A stretch of 9,026 nucleotides of DNA from JBAZLV01 sp041650055 (GCA_041650055.1 JBAZLV010000060.1:1-9026), one strand, 5' to 3'. Positions 1-7,211 are shown, counted from the stretch's first letter. Numbers and translations: made by a program. The notes: a model not told the origin generated them from the sequence alone.

Positions 1-3000
1 TTTTCCGCTGCAAACCGCTCTCGCTATGCACGGTTGAGGGGAAGCGAACCCGGCATTGATCCCTATACCTGCGCGGTATCGGATGTGTACCAGGATCTTT
101 TTCACGAAGGATCATTTATCGGGAAAGGAATTTATGACGTCAAGGCATTCGAACGGGCATTGAATAACCGATTTCCTGAAAACCGGATTTTAAGCCATGA
201 TCTTATTGAAGGATGTTATGCGCGTTCCGGCCTGTTGAGTGATGTTCAACTTATTGAAGCGTATCCGTTGCACTATGGCGAGGATATGCGAAGAAAACAA
301 CGCTGGATCCGTGGAGACTGGCAGATCGTACGATGGCTTTTCTCTTTTATTCCTGGTCCAGACGGTGGTTCACAAAAAAACCCCTTGTCCGTGCTGTCGC
401 AATGGAAAATTTTTGATAATCTCCGGCGGAGCCTGGTGGCTCCTGCACTTGTTCTTTTGCTTCTTATAAGCTGGACAGCATTCCCCTTTTCGTGTGGATC
501 ATCCCTGCCGTGGACGCTTGCGGTGCTCGGCATTATCCTGGTTCCGCTTGTGGTCACCTCGATTACCAACCTGTTTAAAAAATCACGCGACATGCTCCTG
601 TTCCAGCATCTGGCGGAAATAAAAAATTCCCTGATCAGAGGGATCGCCCAGGCCGGGTTCACGATTGCAACGCTTCCCCAGGAAGCATATTTTCATCTCG
701 ATGCAATTCTTCGAACGCTTTGGCGGATGGTGATAACACATAAACGCTTGCTCGAGTGGAATCCTTCGGATCATGCCAAGAATGAAAGAAACATATTTTA
801 TGCTGCCCCGATCGTTGCTGCGATGGTTCTTCTTGGGAATGCATGGTCAGGCCTCCCGCTGCCGTTCGGCGTTGGACCGGTAATCGGTGCATGGATTCTT
901 TCGCCTGCAGTGGCGTGGTGGATAAGCCGTCCGCGTGTTCCACGACCGGTCCGGTTGCGTGAGGATCAAATACGGTTTTTGCGCAGAATATCCCGCAAAA
1001 CATGGGCATTTTTTGAAACATTTGTAGGACCGGAAGATAACTGGCTTCCCCCGGACAATTATCAGGAATACAGAATAGCCACGATTGCTCATCGAACATC
1101 CCCTACCAATATCGGTTTAACGTTGCTTGCAAATCTTGCAGCTCATGATTTCGGGTATCTTTCCATTGGCGGATTTATTGACCGCACGAACAACGCACTT
1201 GCGACCATGGCACGACTCGAGCGGTACCGTGGCCATTTTTATAACTGGTACGATACAAAGACGCTCCAACCGCTCCATCCTCATTATATTTCCACTGTGG
1301 ACAGCGGGAATCTTGCAAGTACTCTTTTAACCCTGCGACGAGGATTACTCGCTTTTCCGGATATTCCGATTCTGGGACCGCAGACCTTTCAGGGACTGCT
1401 CGATACCCTTCTCGTTCTTGCTGAGATCGAAAAGAGGGTTCCCTCCCTGATCCGACAGATCAGGAAAGAACTTGAGACGCAATGCAGCGAGCCTCTTGCA
1501 ACGGTTATGGAGGGAGTGAGGTCGCTTGATTCATTGATCAAGCGCTCTCAAGAGCTTGTACAAAAAATTCATGAACTCCGGCATCAATCCGAAAGCAAGG
1601 CGGTATGGTGGGCAGAAGCGTTCCTGCGTCAATGCAAAGATTTGCAAGGAGATATGGCCTTATTCGTTTCTGGAACAGGCTTTGACAAAAATACCATCCA
1701 GACCCTGCGTGCACTGGCGCATCTGGGTAATCCGGAGGCCATACAGAGAATCACTATTCTTGCGCGTTGTGCGGAACAGTGCGAACTATTTGCGAATGCG
1801 GAATATGAGTTTTTGTACGATAACTCGAGCCATCTCTTGTCCATCGGTTACAATGCAAGTGAACGAAGGCGTGATGCAAGTTACTATGATCTGCTTGCCT
1901 CCGAAGCGCGCATATCGTGCTTTATGGCGATTGCTCAGGGTTGTCTATCCCAGGAAAGCTGGTTTTCGCTTGGGAGGTTGCTTACGAATGTGGGCGGTGA
2001 TCCGGTTCTCCTTTCGTGGAGCGGTTCCATGTTCGAATATCTTATGCCGATTTTGGTTATGCCGAGATATCCGGACACCTTGCTTGATCAGAGCTACTAT
2101 GCAGCGGTTGCCCGTCAGATAGATTACGGAAAGCAACGCGGAGTGCCCTGGGGAATTTCCGAATCATGTTATAACCTGGTTGATGCTCATTTGAATTATC
2201 AATACCGGGGTTTTGGCGTTCCCGGGCTTGGACTGAAACGAGGGCTTTCCGAAGATCTGGTCATTTCGCCGTATGCATCCGCACTTGCCCTCACCATTGA
2301 GCCCGAGCAAGCATGCAAAAATCTTGAGCGGCTTGCCGAGGAAGGGATTGAAGGGCCGTACGGTTTTTATGAAGCCGTTGACTATACCCCTTCGCGTCAA
2401 CGCCGCGGACAAGCAAAGACCATTGTTCGATCTTTCATGACCCATCACATGGGCATGACCTTTCTTGCAATGACCCATATGCTTCACAACCAGCCGATGC
2501 AAAAACGGTTTGAATCAGATCCTGCAGTTCAAGCAACCCTCCTGTTATTGCAGGAACGGATTCCACGTGCAACGGCGCTCTATTCCTACATCGATGAAAC
2601 ATCAGGTGAACAGATTGCTCCCGGCAGGGAAGAAGCAGCAGTCCGGTTTTTTACGACCCCGGATACCCCGCACCCCGAAGTGCATCTCTTATCCAACGGA
2701 AAGTATCATGTCATGATCACGAATGCGGGAGGAGGCTACAGCCGGTGGCATGACACTGCCGTGACCCGTTGGCGTGAAGACGGAACATCGGACAATGGAG
2801 GACTGTTCTGCTATATACGTGATGTCTCGACCGGAGAATTCTGGTCTGTTGCCCATCAGCCGACGCTGAAACCAGCAGACGTGTATGAGTCGATTTTTTC
2901 GGGAGGCAAAGCCGAATTTCGCAGGCGGGATGGCGATATTGAAACCTACACCGAGATCGCGGTTTCTCCGGAAGATGACATTGAGCTGCGCAGAATCACG

Positions 3001-6000
3001 CTGACGAACCGCTCTTCAAAACGCAAAGAAATCGAAATCACGAGTTATGCCGAAGTTGTGCTTGCCCCGGCCATTGCGGATGCCTTGCACCAGGCGTTTA
3101 ATAAACTCTTCGTGCAGACAGAAATTCTTCCAGAGGAGAACGCTCTTGTCTGCACCCGAAGGCCGCGTTCTGCCGGCGAACGCGTACCCTGGATGTTTCA
3201 TCTCATGACAGCGGATGACGCGGATATCCGGAGCCCTTCCTACGAGACAGACCGGATGCGATTTATCGGCCGGGAGAATACGCTGGTACATCCCCAGGCA
3301 ATGAACGATTTCAAACCGTTGTCCAATACCCAGGGATCCGTGCTTGATCCGATTGCTGCGATCCGTTTCCGCATCGTTCTTGATCCTGAGAAACCAACCA
3401 TCATCAATCTGGTTACGGGTGTTGCCGAAACTCGCGATGTGTGCCTTGATCTCATCCAGAAATATCAGGATCGGCGGCTTGCATGGCGGGTGTTTGATCT
3501 TGCCTGGACACACAACCAGGTCATCCTGCATCAACTGAACGCGAGCGAACCCGATGCCCAGTTGTATGGACGGCTTGCCGGTTCAATTCTGTACGCGAAT
3601 GCAGGACTGCGTGCTGAACCGGGCATCTTAATCAAGAATCAACGGGGTCAGTCGGGTCTGTGGGGATATTCCATTTCCGGAGATCTCCCGATCGTACTCC
3701 TGCAGATCAGCGAATCCGCTAATATTGATCTTGCCCGTCAGCTTGTGCAGGCGCATTCCTTTTGGCGGCAAAAAGGTCTTGCGGTCGACCTGGTTATCTG
3801 GAACGAAGACCACGCAGGATATCGCCAGCAACTGCAGGACCAGATCATGGGACTGATCGCAGGGAGAATGGAAACGATTTCGAGGGATCATCCCGGAAAT
3901 ATTTTTGTCAGATCCTCGGATCAAATATCGAATGAAGACCGGATACTGTTTCAATCCGTGGCCCGGATTATCATAACAGATACGCGCGGCACGCTTCAGG
4001 ACCAGTTAAACCGGCGGGTTATTCAGGAGCCCCCGGTTCCTTCGCTTATTCCGACCAAATCACTCCGCATTGAACCGCGTTCTTCTTCGGTCGGCCCGCG
4101 GCAGGACCTTGCCTTTTTCAACGGAATCGGCGGGTTTACGCCGGATGGCCGTGAATATATCATTACGACCAGCCGCGACCAAAAAACCCCGCTGCCCTGG
4201 GTGAATATTCTGGCCAACCCGGTTTTTGGGACGGTCATTTCGGAATGCGGTTTTGCATACACGTGGGGAGAAAATGCCCATGAATTCCGGCTCACTCCCT
4301 GGCAGAATGATCCGGTGACTGATGCAAGCGGTGAAGCCTGTTATCTTCGAGATGAAGAGACAGGATATGTCTGGTCTCCGTTGCCGCAGCCAGCCAGGGG
4401 AATCGGTCCCTACGTTACTCGTCATGGGTTTGGGTACAGCGTGTTTGAGCATGATGAAGACGGCATTCATTCAGAGGTCCAGATTTTTGTTGCCCTGGAT
4501 GCTGCAATAAAATTTACGAAACTAACGATACGAAATAACTCAGGCCGGTTGCGCAGGCTTTCGGCAACCGGGTATGTGGAATGGGTCCTTGGCGACCTGC
4601 GGCCGAAATATGCTCCTCATATCATAACGAAAATTGATCCGGGGAGCGGAGCGCTGTTTGCACGCAATCCGTATCACCCAATCTTTGCAAGTCGGGTCGC
4701 GTTCTTCGATGTGGACGATACCATACGGACCATCACCTGCGATCGGATGGAATTTATCGGGCGGAACAATACGATCCGAAATCCTGCTGCCCTGTTCCGT
4801 GAAGAATTATCAAACAGGGTCGGGCCGGGACTGGATCCATGCAGTGCGATACAAATTCCCTTTGTTCTCGAGAATGGTCAGGAACGTGAAATTATTTTCC
4901 GTCTCGGGTTCGGCCAGAATGAGCAGAATGCCGGCGATCTTGTCCGACGGTTTCGGGGACCGGATGCAGCACGCATTGCGCTCGAAGGCGTCTGGAATTA
5001 CTGGGCACGCACGCTGGGTGCCGTACAGGTGGAGACACCGGATCCCTCCGTTTCGATCGCGGCGAATGGGTGGCTTCTCTACCAGTCCCTCGCATGCCGG
5101 GTCTGGGCGCGGAGCGGGTATTATCAATCAGGCGGTGCGTACGGGTTCCGTGATCAGCTGCAGGATGTGATGGCGCTTATTCATACAGAACCCGGGATGC
5201 TTCGCAGCCATCTTCTCGTATGCGCATCCCGTCAGTTTCTGGAAGGGGATGTCCAGCACTGGTGGCATCCACCATCCGGCCAAGGAGTGCGAACCCGCTG
5301 TTCGGATGATTATCTCTGGCTGCCGCTTGCTGTCTGCCGCTATGTTCTTTGGACGAAGGACACCGGGGTGTTGGCTGAAATGATTCCCTTCCTGGAAGGA
5401 CGGCCGCTCAATCCGGATGAAGAATCGTGGTATGATCATCCCATTCGTTCGGAACAAGCAGCGTCCCTCTATGATCATTGTGTTCTGGCGATCAAAAGGG
5501 GGCTTTCTGTTGGAGAGCATGGCCTGCCGCTTATGGGCTCGGGTGACTGGAACGACGGGATGAACAATGTGGGCATCGACGGAAAAGGAGAAAGCGTGTG
5601 GCTCGGGTTTTTCCTTTATTCCATACTGATCCAGTTTTCGAAAATTGCGCGGCTGCATCAGGATGCTGTTTTTGCAGATATCTGTGAAGAGAAGGCAGAA
5701 GAGCTTCGGCAGAATCTTGAACAGCATGGATGGGACGGTGAATGGTATCGGCGCGCATATTTTGATGATGGAATGCCGCTCGGTTCCGAAAGCAATCCCG
5801 AGTGTAAGATCGATTCTATTTCGCAGAGCTGGTCTGTTCTTTCCGGCGCTGCGTCTCCGGAACGGGCAGCACAGGCATTGGAAGCGGTGAATGCACGGCT
5901 CGTACGGCGGAATGACAAATTGATTCAACTTCTTAATCCACCGTTCGATACGTCGGATATCAATCCCGGCTATATCAAGGGATATGTTCCCGGCGTGCGC

Positions 6001-6510
6001 GAAAACGGCGGACAGTATACACACGCCGCAATCTGGGCCGTTATGGCGTTTGCACAATCAGGCGATCCTGTCCGCGCATGGGAACTGTTCAATCTTATTA
6101 ATCCGCTGAACCATGCACGCACCCGAGAGGAAATGGAAACGTATAAGGTGGAACCGTATGTTGTTGCGGCTGATGTGTATGCGGCTTCTGCTCATGTCGG
6201 GAGAGGCGGGTGGACATGGTATACAGGATCAGCAGGATGGATGTACCGGCTGATTATTGAGTCGCTTCTCGGACTCAGAGTGGAAGGAGAAAAGCTTTAT
6301 TTTGAACCGTGCCTGCCTCCCGACTGGGAATCGTACAAGATTCATTATCGCTATCGCGAAACAACCTATCATATCTCAATTGTTCAACTGCATTCGGAAG
6401 TTCAAAAGATGACTATGATTCAGGACGGCGTTGTCCGGACGGAACAGTATATTATTCTTGTTGATGATCATCAGGAGCATTTTGTTGAGATAAAAATAGA
6501 AACGAAATAA
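1..6510 (+). CDS. ndvB: Cyclic beta-1,2-glucan synthase, 5'-truncated by window edge
   Basis: By family knowledge this inner-membrane enzyme builds linear beta-1,2-glucan from UDP-glucose (GT84), trims it by phosphorolysis (GH94) and cyclises it into periplasmic glucan. Residues are numbered from base 1. GT84 end: residues 1-120, with GSEPGIDPYT, the acidic SHDLIEG motif (Asp67) and RRKQRW (97-102), which fits (Q/R)xxRW. Membrane segments lie near 145-163, 170-193, 267-285 and 290-309. The glucoamylase-like domain (about 325-850) has RTSPTNIG at 365-372, RRRDASYYDLL near 622 and MTHHMGM near 813. Two GH94-like units follow (about 894-1345 and 1370-2130). The second has FRDQLQD (1716-1722), HWWHP (1753-1757), GDWNDG (1848-1853) and GGWTWYTGSAGW near 2069. 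Codons 1-11 (FSAANRSRYAR) are in frame and match the family, so TTG at 34 is an internal Leu and the start is upstream. No frameshift is seen, and the gene ends at TAA 6508-6510. The family call is firm; cyclic glucan as the product is inferred. Confidence 0.95.
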   Translation, partial: FSAANRSRYARLRGSEPGIDPYTCAVSDVYQDLFHEGSFIGKGIYDVKAFERALNNRFPENRILSHDLIEGCYARSGLLSDVQLIEAYPLHYGEDMRRKQRWIRGDWQIVRWLFSFIPGPDGGSQKNPLSVLSQWKIFDNLRRSLVAPALVLLLLISWTAFPFSCGSSLPWTLAVLGIILVPLVVTSITNLFKKSRDMLLFQHLAEIKNSLIRGIAQAGFTIATLPQEAYFHLDAILRTLWRMVITHKRLLEWNPSDHAKNERNIFYAAPIVAAMVLLGNAWSGLPLPFGVGPVIGAWILSPAVAWWISRPRVPRPVRLREDQIRFLRRISRKTWAFFETFVGPEDNWLPPDNYQEYRIATIAHRTSPTNIGLTLLANLAAHDFGYLSIGGFIDRTNNALATMARLERYRGHFYNWYDTKTLQPLHPHYISTVDSGNLASTLLTLRRGLLAFPDIPILGPQTFQGLLDTLLVLAEIEKRVPSLIRQIRKELETQCSEPLATVMEGVRSLDSLIKRSQELVQKIHELRHQSESKAVWWAEAFLRQCKDLQGDMALFVSGTGFDKNTIQTLRALAHLGNPEAIQRITILARCAEQCELFANAEYEFLYDNSSHLLSIGYNASERRRDASYYDLLASEARISCFMAIAQGCLSQESWFSLGRLLTNVGGDPVLLSWSGSMFEYLMPILVMPRYPDTLLDQSYYAAVARQIDYGKQRGVPWGISESCYNLVDAHLNYQYRGFGVPGLGLKRGLSEDLVISPYASALALTIEPEQACKNLERLAEEGIEGPYGFYEAVDYTPSRQRRGQAKTIVRSFMTHHMGMTFLAMTHMLHNQPMQKRFESDPAVQATLLLLQERIPRATALYSYIDETSGEQIAPGREEAAVRFFTTPDTPHPEVHLLSNGKYHVMITNAGGGYSRWHDTAVTRWREDGTSDNGGLFCYIRDVSTGEFWSVAHQPTLKPADVYESIFSGGKAEFRRRDGDIETYTEIAVSPEDDIELRRITLTNRSSKRKEIEITSYAEVVLAPAIADALHQAFNKLFVQTEILPEENALVCTRRPRSAGERVPWMFHLMTADDADIRSPSYETDRMRFIGRENTLVHPQAMNDFKPLSNTQGSVLDPIAAIRFRIVLDPEKPTIINLVTGVAETRDVCLDLIQKYQDRRLAWRVFDLAWTHNQVILHQLNASEPDAQLYGRLAGSILYANAGLRAEPGILIKNQRGQSGLWGYSISGDLPIVLLQISESANIDLARQLVQAHSFWRQKGLAVDLVIWNEDHAGYRQQLQDQIMGLIAGRMETISRDHPGNIFVRSSDQISNEDRILFQSVARIIITDTRGTLQDQLNRRVIQEPPVPSLIPTKSLRIEPRSSSVGPRQDLAFFNGIGGFTPDGREYIITTSRDQKTPLPWVNILANPVFGTVISECGFAYTWGENAHEFRLTPWQNDPVTDASGEACYLRDEETGYVWSPLPQPARGIGPYVTRHGFGYSVFEHDEDGIHSEVQIFVALDAAIKFTKLTIRNNSGRLRRLSATGYVEWVLGDLRPKYAPHIITKIDPGSGALFARNPYHPIFASRVAFFDVDDTIRTITCDRMEFIGRNNTIRNPAALFREELSNRVGPGLDPCSAIQIPFVLENGQEREIIFRLGFGQNEQNAGDLVRRFRGPDAARIALEGVWNYWARTLGAVQVETPDPSVSIAANGWLLYQSLACRVWARSGYYQSGGAYGFRDQLQDVMALIHTEPGMLRSHLLVCASRQFLEGDVQHWWHPPSGQGVRTRCSDDYLWLPLAVCRYVLWTKDTGVLAEMIPFLEGRPLNPDEESWYDHPIRSEQAASLYDHCVLAIKRGLSVGEHGLPLMGSGDWNDGMNNVGIDGKGESVWLGFFLYSILIQFSKIARLHQDAVFADICEEKAEELRQNLEQHGWDGEWYRRAYFDDGMPLGSESNPECKIDSISQSWSVLSGAASPERAAQALEAVNARLVRRNDKLIQLLNPPFDTSDINPGYIKGYVPGVRENGGQYTHAAIWAVMAFAQSGDPVRAWELFNLINPLNHARTREEMETYKVEPYVVAADVYAASAHVGRGGWTWYTGSAGWMYRLIIESLLGLRVEGEKLYFEPCLPPDWESYKIHYRYRETTYHISIVQLHSEVQKMTMIQDGVVRTEQYIILVDDHQEHFVEIKIETK

Positions 6511-6533
6511 AGAAAACAAATTTTCCCTCCTTC

Positions 6534-6563
6534 CGTTATCAGTCAGTTAACGTTGATTTTTTT
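6534..6563 (+). terminator. Possible weak intrinsic terminator after the glucan synthase gene
   Basis: CGTTA (6534-6538) and TAACG (6548-6552) form a perfect 5-bp stem around a 9-base loop. After a 4-base gap comes a run of seven T (6557-6563). It starts 24 bases after the TAA stop, which is the right place. The stem is short and AU-rich and does not abut the T run, so it would be a weak bacterial terminator. The T run alone could serve if the host is archaeal. Confidence 0.35.
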
Positions 6564-6576
6564 ATCACCCCGCCCT

Positions 6577-6614
6577 GCTATGGGAAATAACCCTCTGTGT
6601 CATAGCGTTTTATT
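6577..6614 (+). terminator. Second terminator-like hairpin
   Basis: GCTATG (6577-6582) pairs perfectly with CATAGC (6601-6606). A nested GG/CC pairing sits inside the 18-base loop, in the sequence GGGAAATAACCC. The right arm is followed directly by GTTTTATT (6607-6614). The layout resembles an intrinsic terminator or a transcript 3'-end structure backing up the first dyad. The large loop and short T tract keep confidence low. Confidence 0.3.
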
Positions 6615-6621
6615 CGCAATA

Positions 6622-6681
6622 TAAACCGCAATCATATCCAGATTTACCGTTTCTAACAGGTTTAAATAGTTAAACCGTAAT
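6622..6681 (+). repeat. Short direct repeat TAAACCGyAAT
   Basis: TAAACCGCAAT (6622-6632) recurs as TAAACCGTAAT (6671-6681), 10 of 11 bases identical and 49 bases apart. The second copy overlaps the right arm of the GGTTTAA/TTAAACC inverted repeat. It could be a pair of half-sites for one regulator or chance in AT-rich DNA. Confidence 0.3.
6659..6676. promoter_or_regulatory. Inverted repeat GGTTTAA-ATAG-TTAAACC
   Basis: Two perfect 7-base arms (6659-6665 and 6670-6676) flank a 4-base spacer. The symmetry and 18-bp length suit the binding site of a dimeric regulator. As RNA it would form a 7-bp hairpin with a tetraloop. It is followed by the very AT-rich stretch 6678-6693, which could be a promoter or a further terminator tail. 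The role is inferred from symmetry only. Confidence 0.4.
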
Positions 6682-6711
6682 ATTTTTATATTTATGCTTG
6701 ATCTGCTCCTC

Positions 6712-6723
6712 ATACCATGGTAT
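6712..6723. promoter_or_regulatory. Perfect 12-bp palindrome ATACCATGGTAT
   Basis: The 12 bases read identically on both strands with no spacer, and symmetry stops at both flanks. This is a plausible operator for a dimeric DNA-binding protein. No promoter hexamers are convincing next to it, so the link to either gene is unknown. Confidence 0.35.
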
Positions 6724-6830
6724 TACTCTCACTCGTCATGCGTAGAATGTTCGAATAAAAGCTGTCTTCATTAATTGCAGTCAATGACTGGTACTAATCA
6801 ACGTGCTTTAATACCTTACAGCCCACGAGC

Positions 6831-6869
6831 AGAGAAAGACCTGTTTATAGAATGTAACTTTCTTTCTCT
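6831..6869 (+). repeat. 8-bp inverted repeat enclosing the first 16-mer copy
   Basis: AGAGAAAG (6831-6838) is the exact reverse complement of CTTTCTCT (6862-6869). The 23-base loop carries TGTTTATAGAATGTAA, the first member of the direct repeat pair. A shorter alternative pairs GAAAG (6834-6838) with CTTTC (6858-6862). If transcribed, the duplicated 16-mer would sit in the loop of a stem. Confidence 0.4.
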
Positions 6870-6918
6870 CCACATTATAGCCGACGACGGCGTAACGATG
6901 CGTGTTTATAGAAGGTAA
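6842..6918 (+). repeat. Direct repeat pair TGTTTATAGAAkGTAA
   Basis: The 16-mer at 6842-6857 and the one at 6903-6918 differ at a single base (T versus G). They are 61 bases apart start to start. Between them lies a small GC-rich hairpin, GCCG (6880-6883) with CGGC (6888-6891). The match is long for AT-rich intergenic DNA, so paired protein sites or a repeated RNA element are possible. No flanking mobile-element structure is visible. Confidence 0.5.
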
Positions 6919-6936
6919 ACAACAATTATGTTTTTT
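6903..6936 (+). promoter_or_regulatory. Hairpin TGTTTA/TAAACA with a downstream T run
   Basis: TGTTTA (6903-6908) pairs perfectly with TAAACA (6916-6921) around a 7-base loop. A run of six T follows at 6931-6936, nine bases after the stem. It overlaps the second copy of the 16-mer. The first copy cannot form the same local stem because its flank reads TAACT. The gap to the T run is too wide for a classic terminator, so an attenuator-like role is only speculative. Confidence 0.3.
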
Positions 6937-6968
6937 CGCAATTAAAAATTACTATTTCCAATTACGAT

Positions 6969-6999
6969 TCAGTGCCATCTGAATAATACTCTGCACTGA
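6969..6999 (+). promoter_or_regulatory. 7-bp inverted repeat TCAGTGC/GCACTGA
   Basis: TCAGTGC (6969-6975) and GCACTGA (6993-6999) are perfect reverse complements separated by 17 bases. A second CACTG at 7006-7010 could pair with the same left arm, giving two mutually exclusive folds. It lies about 115-145 bases before the start codon of the repeat protein, so it could be an operator or part of a folded leader. Confidence 0.35.
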
Positions 7000-7046
7000 C
7001 AGGATCACTGCTGCCAGCATACCGGATAGTTTAATTTTTTTGTACA

Positions 7047-7054
7047 TATATAAA
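7047..7054 (+). promoter_or_regulatory. TATA-like element, candidate promoter of the repeat-protein gene
   Basis: TATATAAA lies 59 to 66 bases before the ATG, within the AT-rich stretch 7028-7056. It could act as a bacterial -10 region or, in an archaeal host, as a TATA box. No good TTGACA-like hexamer is seen 16-18 bases upstream, so bacterial sigma-70 use is weakly supported. Confidence 0.3.
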
Positions 7055-7067
7055 AATCCTAACACAT

Positions 7068-7081
7068 TTTCCCTTGGGAAA
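7068..7081. promoter_or_regulatory. Compact dyad TTTCCC-TT-GGGAAA
   Basis: Two perfect 6-base arms with a 2-base spacer sit between the TATA-like element and the ribosome binding site, 31 bases before the ATG. With only two unpaired bases it is a poor RNA hairpin, so a DNA-level operator is the more natural reading. At this position a bound protein would block transcription start or early elongation. Confidence 0.35.
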
Positions 7082-7098
7082 TTAGTCAAGACGGAAAA

Positions 7099-7105
7099 GG
7101 GGAGG
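7099..7105 (+). promoter_or_regulatory. Strong ribosome binding site GGGGAGG
   Basis: GGGGAGG ends seven bases before the ATG at 7113. It is a near-ideal Shine-Dalgarno core at standard spacing and fixes the start of the repeat-protein gene. Confidence 0.9.
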
Positions 7106-7112
7106 AACTAAC

Positions 7113-7211
7113 ATGCAGATACAAAACAGAAAAACTAAAAGTATATGGCGGATAGCATATAGCAGTATGGTGCTTCTGCTTACCCTGTTGTTCTCTGCTG
7201 TTGCTTTTGCA
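7113..7211 (+). other. Sec signal peptide of the repeat protein
   Basis: Residues 1-33 show a tripartite signal peptide: a basic N-region with Arg6, Lys7, Lys9 and Arg13, a hydrophobic core at about 19-32, and Ala31-Phe32-Ala33 before the expected cleavage. The first repeat begins at Pro35. There is no Cys after the core, so it is not a lipoprotein, and no twin-arginine motif. Confidence 0.85.

Larger units (their letters stand above)
6511..7112. other. 602-bp AT-rich intergenic region without a gene
   Basis: This stretch separates the glucan synthase stop codon from the start of the repeat-protein gene. I found no ORF with a plausible ribosome binding site and length. The ATG-led frames at 6580, 6717 and 6899 end after about 14, 14 and 6 codons. 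No tRNA, rRNA or known riboswitch core was recognised. It does hold several inverted repeats, a perfect 12-bp palindrome and a duplicated 16-mer, listed separately. Composition is much more AT-rich than the flanking genes. It probably contains the end of the upstream transcript and the promoter or leader of the downstream gene. Confidence 0.8.

Noticed and set aside
273..1099. Several antisense ORFs of 63-146 codons in the 5' part of the synthase
   Set aside because: They overlap membrane segments and the glucoamylase-like domain of the real gene and have no domain or ribosome binding site support.
5128..6057. 309-codon antisense ORF within the glucan synthase gene
   Set aside because: It lies opposite the conserved GH94 catalytic region, whose + strand translation is clearly the real protein. 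The antisense product shows no recognisable domain.
6580..6760. Tiny ATG-led frames in the intergenic region (starts at 6580 and 6717)
   Set aside because: Each stops after about 14 codons and none has a Shine-Dalgarno sequence.
6770..6815. Sigma-54-type promoter around TGG...TGC
   Set aside because: GG and GC are 13 bases apart instead of the required 10, and the flanking consensus is absent.
6842..6918. CRISPR-like repeat-spacer-repeat
   Set aside because: There are only two imperfect 16-base copies with a 45-base gap, no further units and no cas genes.
6820..7112. Cyclic di-GMP riboswitch upstream of the surface protein
   Set aside because: The conserved core segments of the GEMM classes were looked for by eye and not found, although such switches do precede surface-protein genes.
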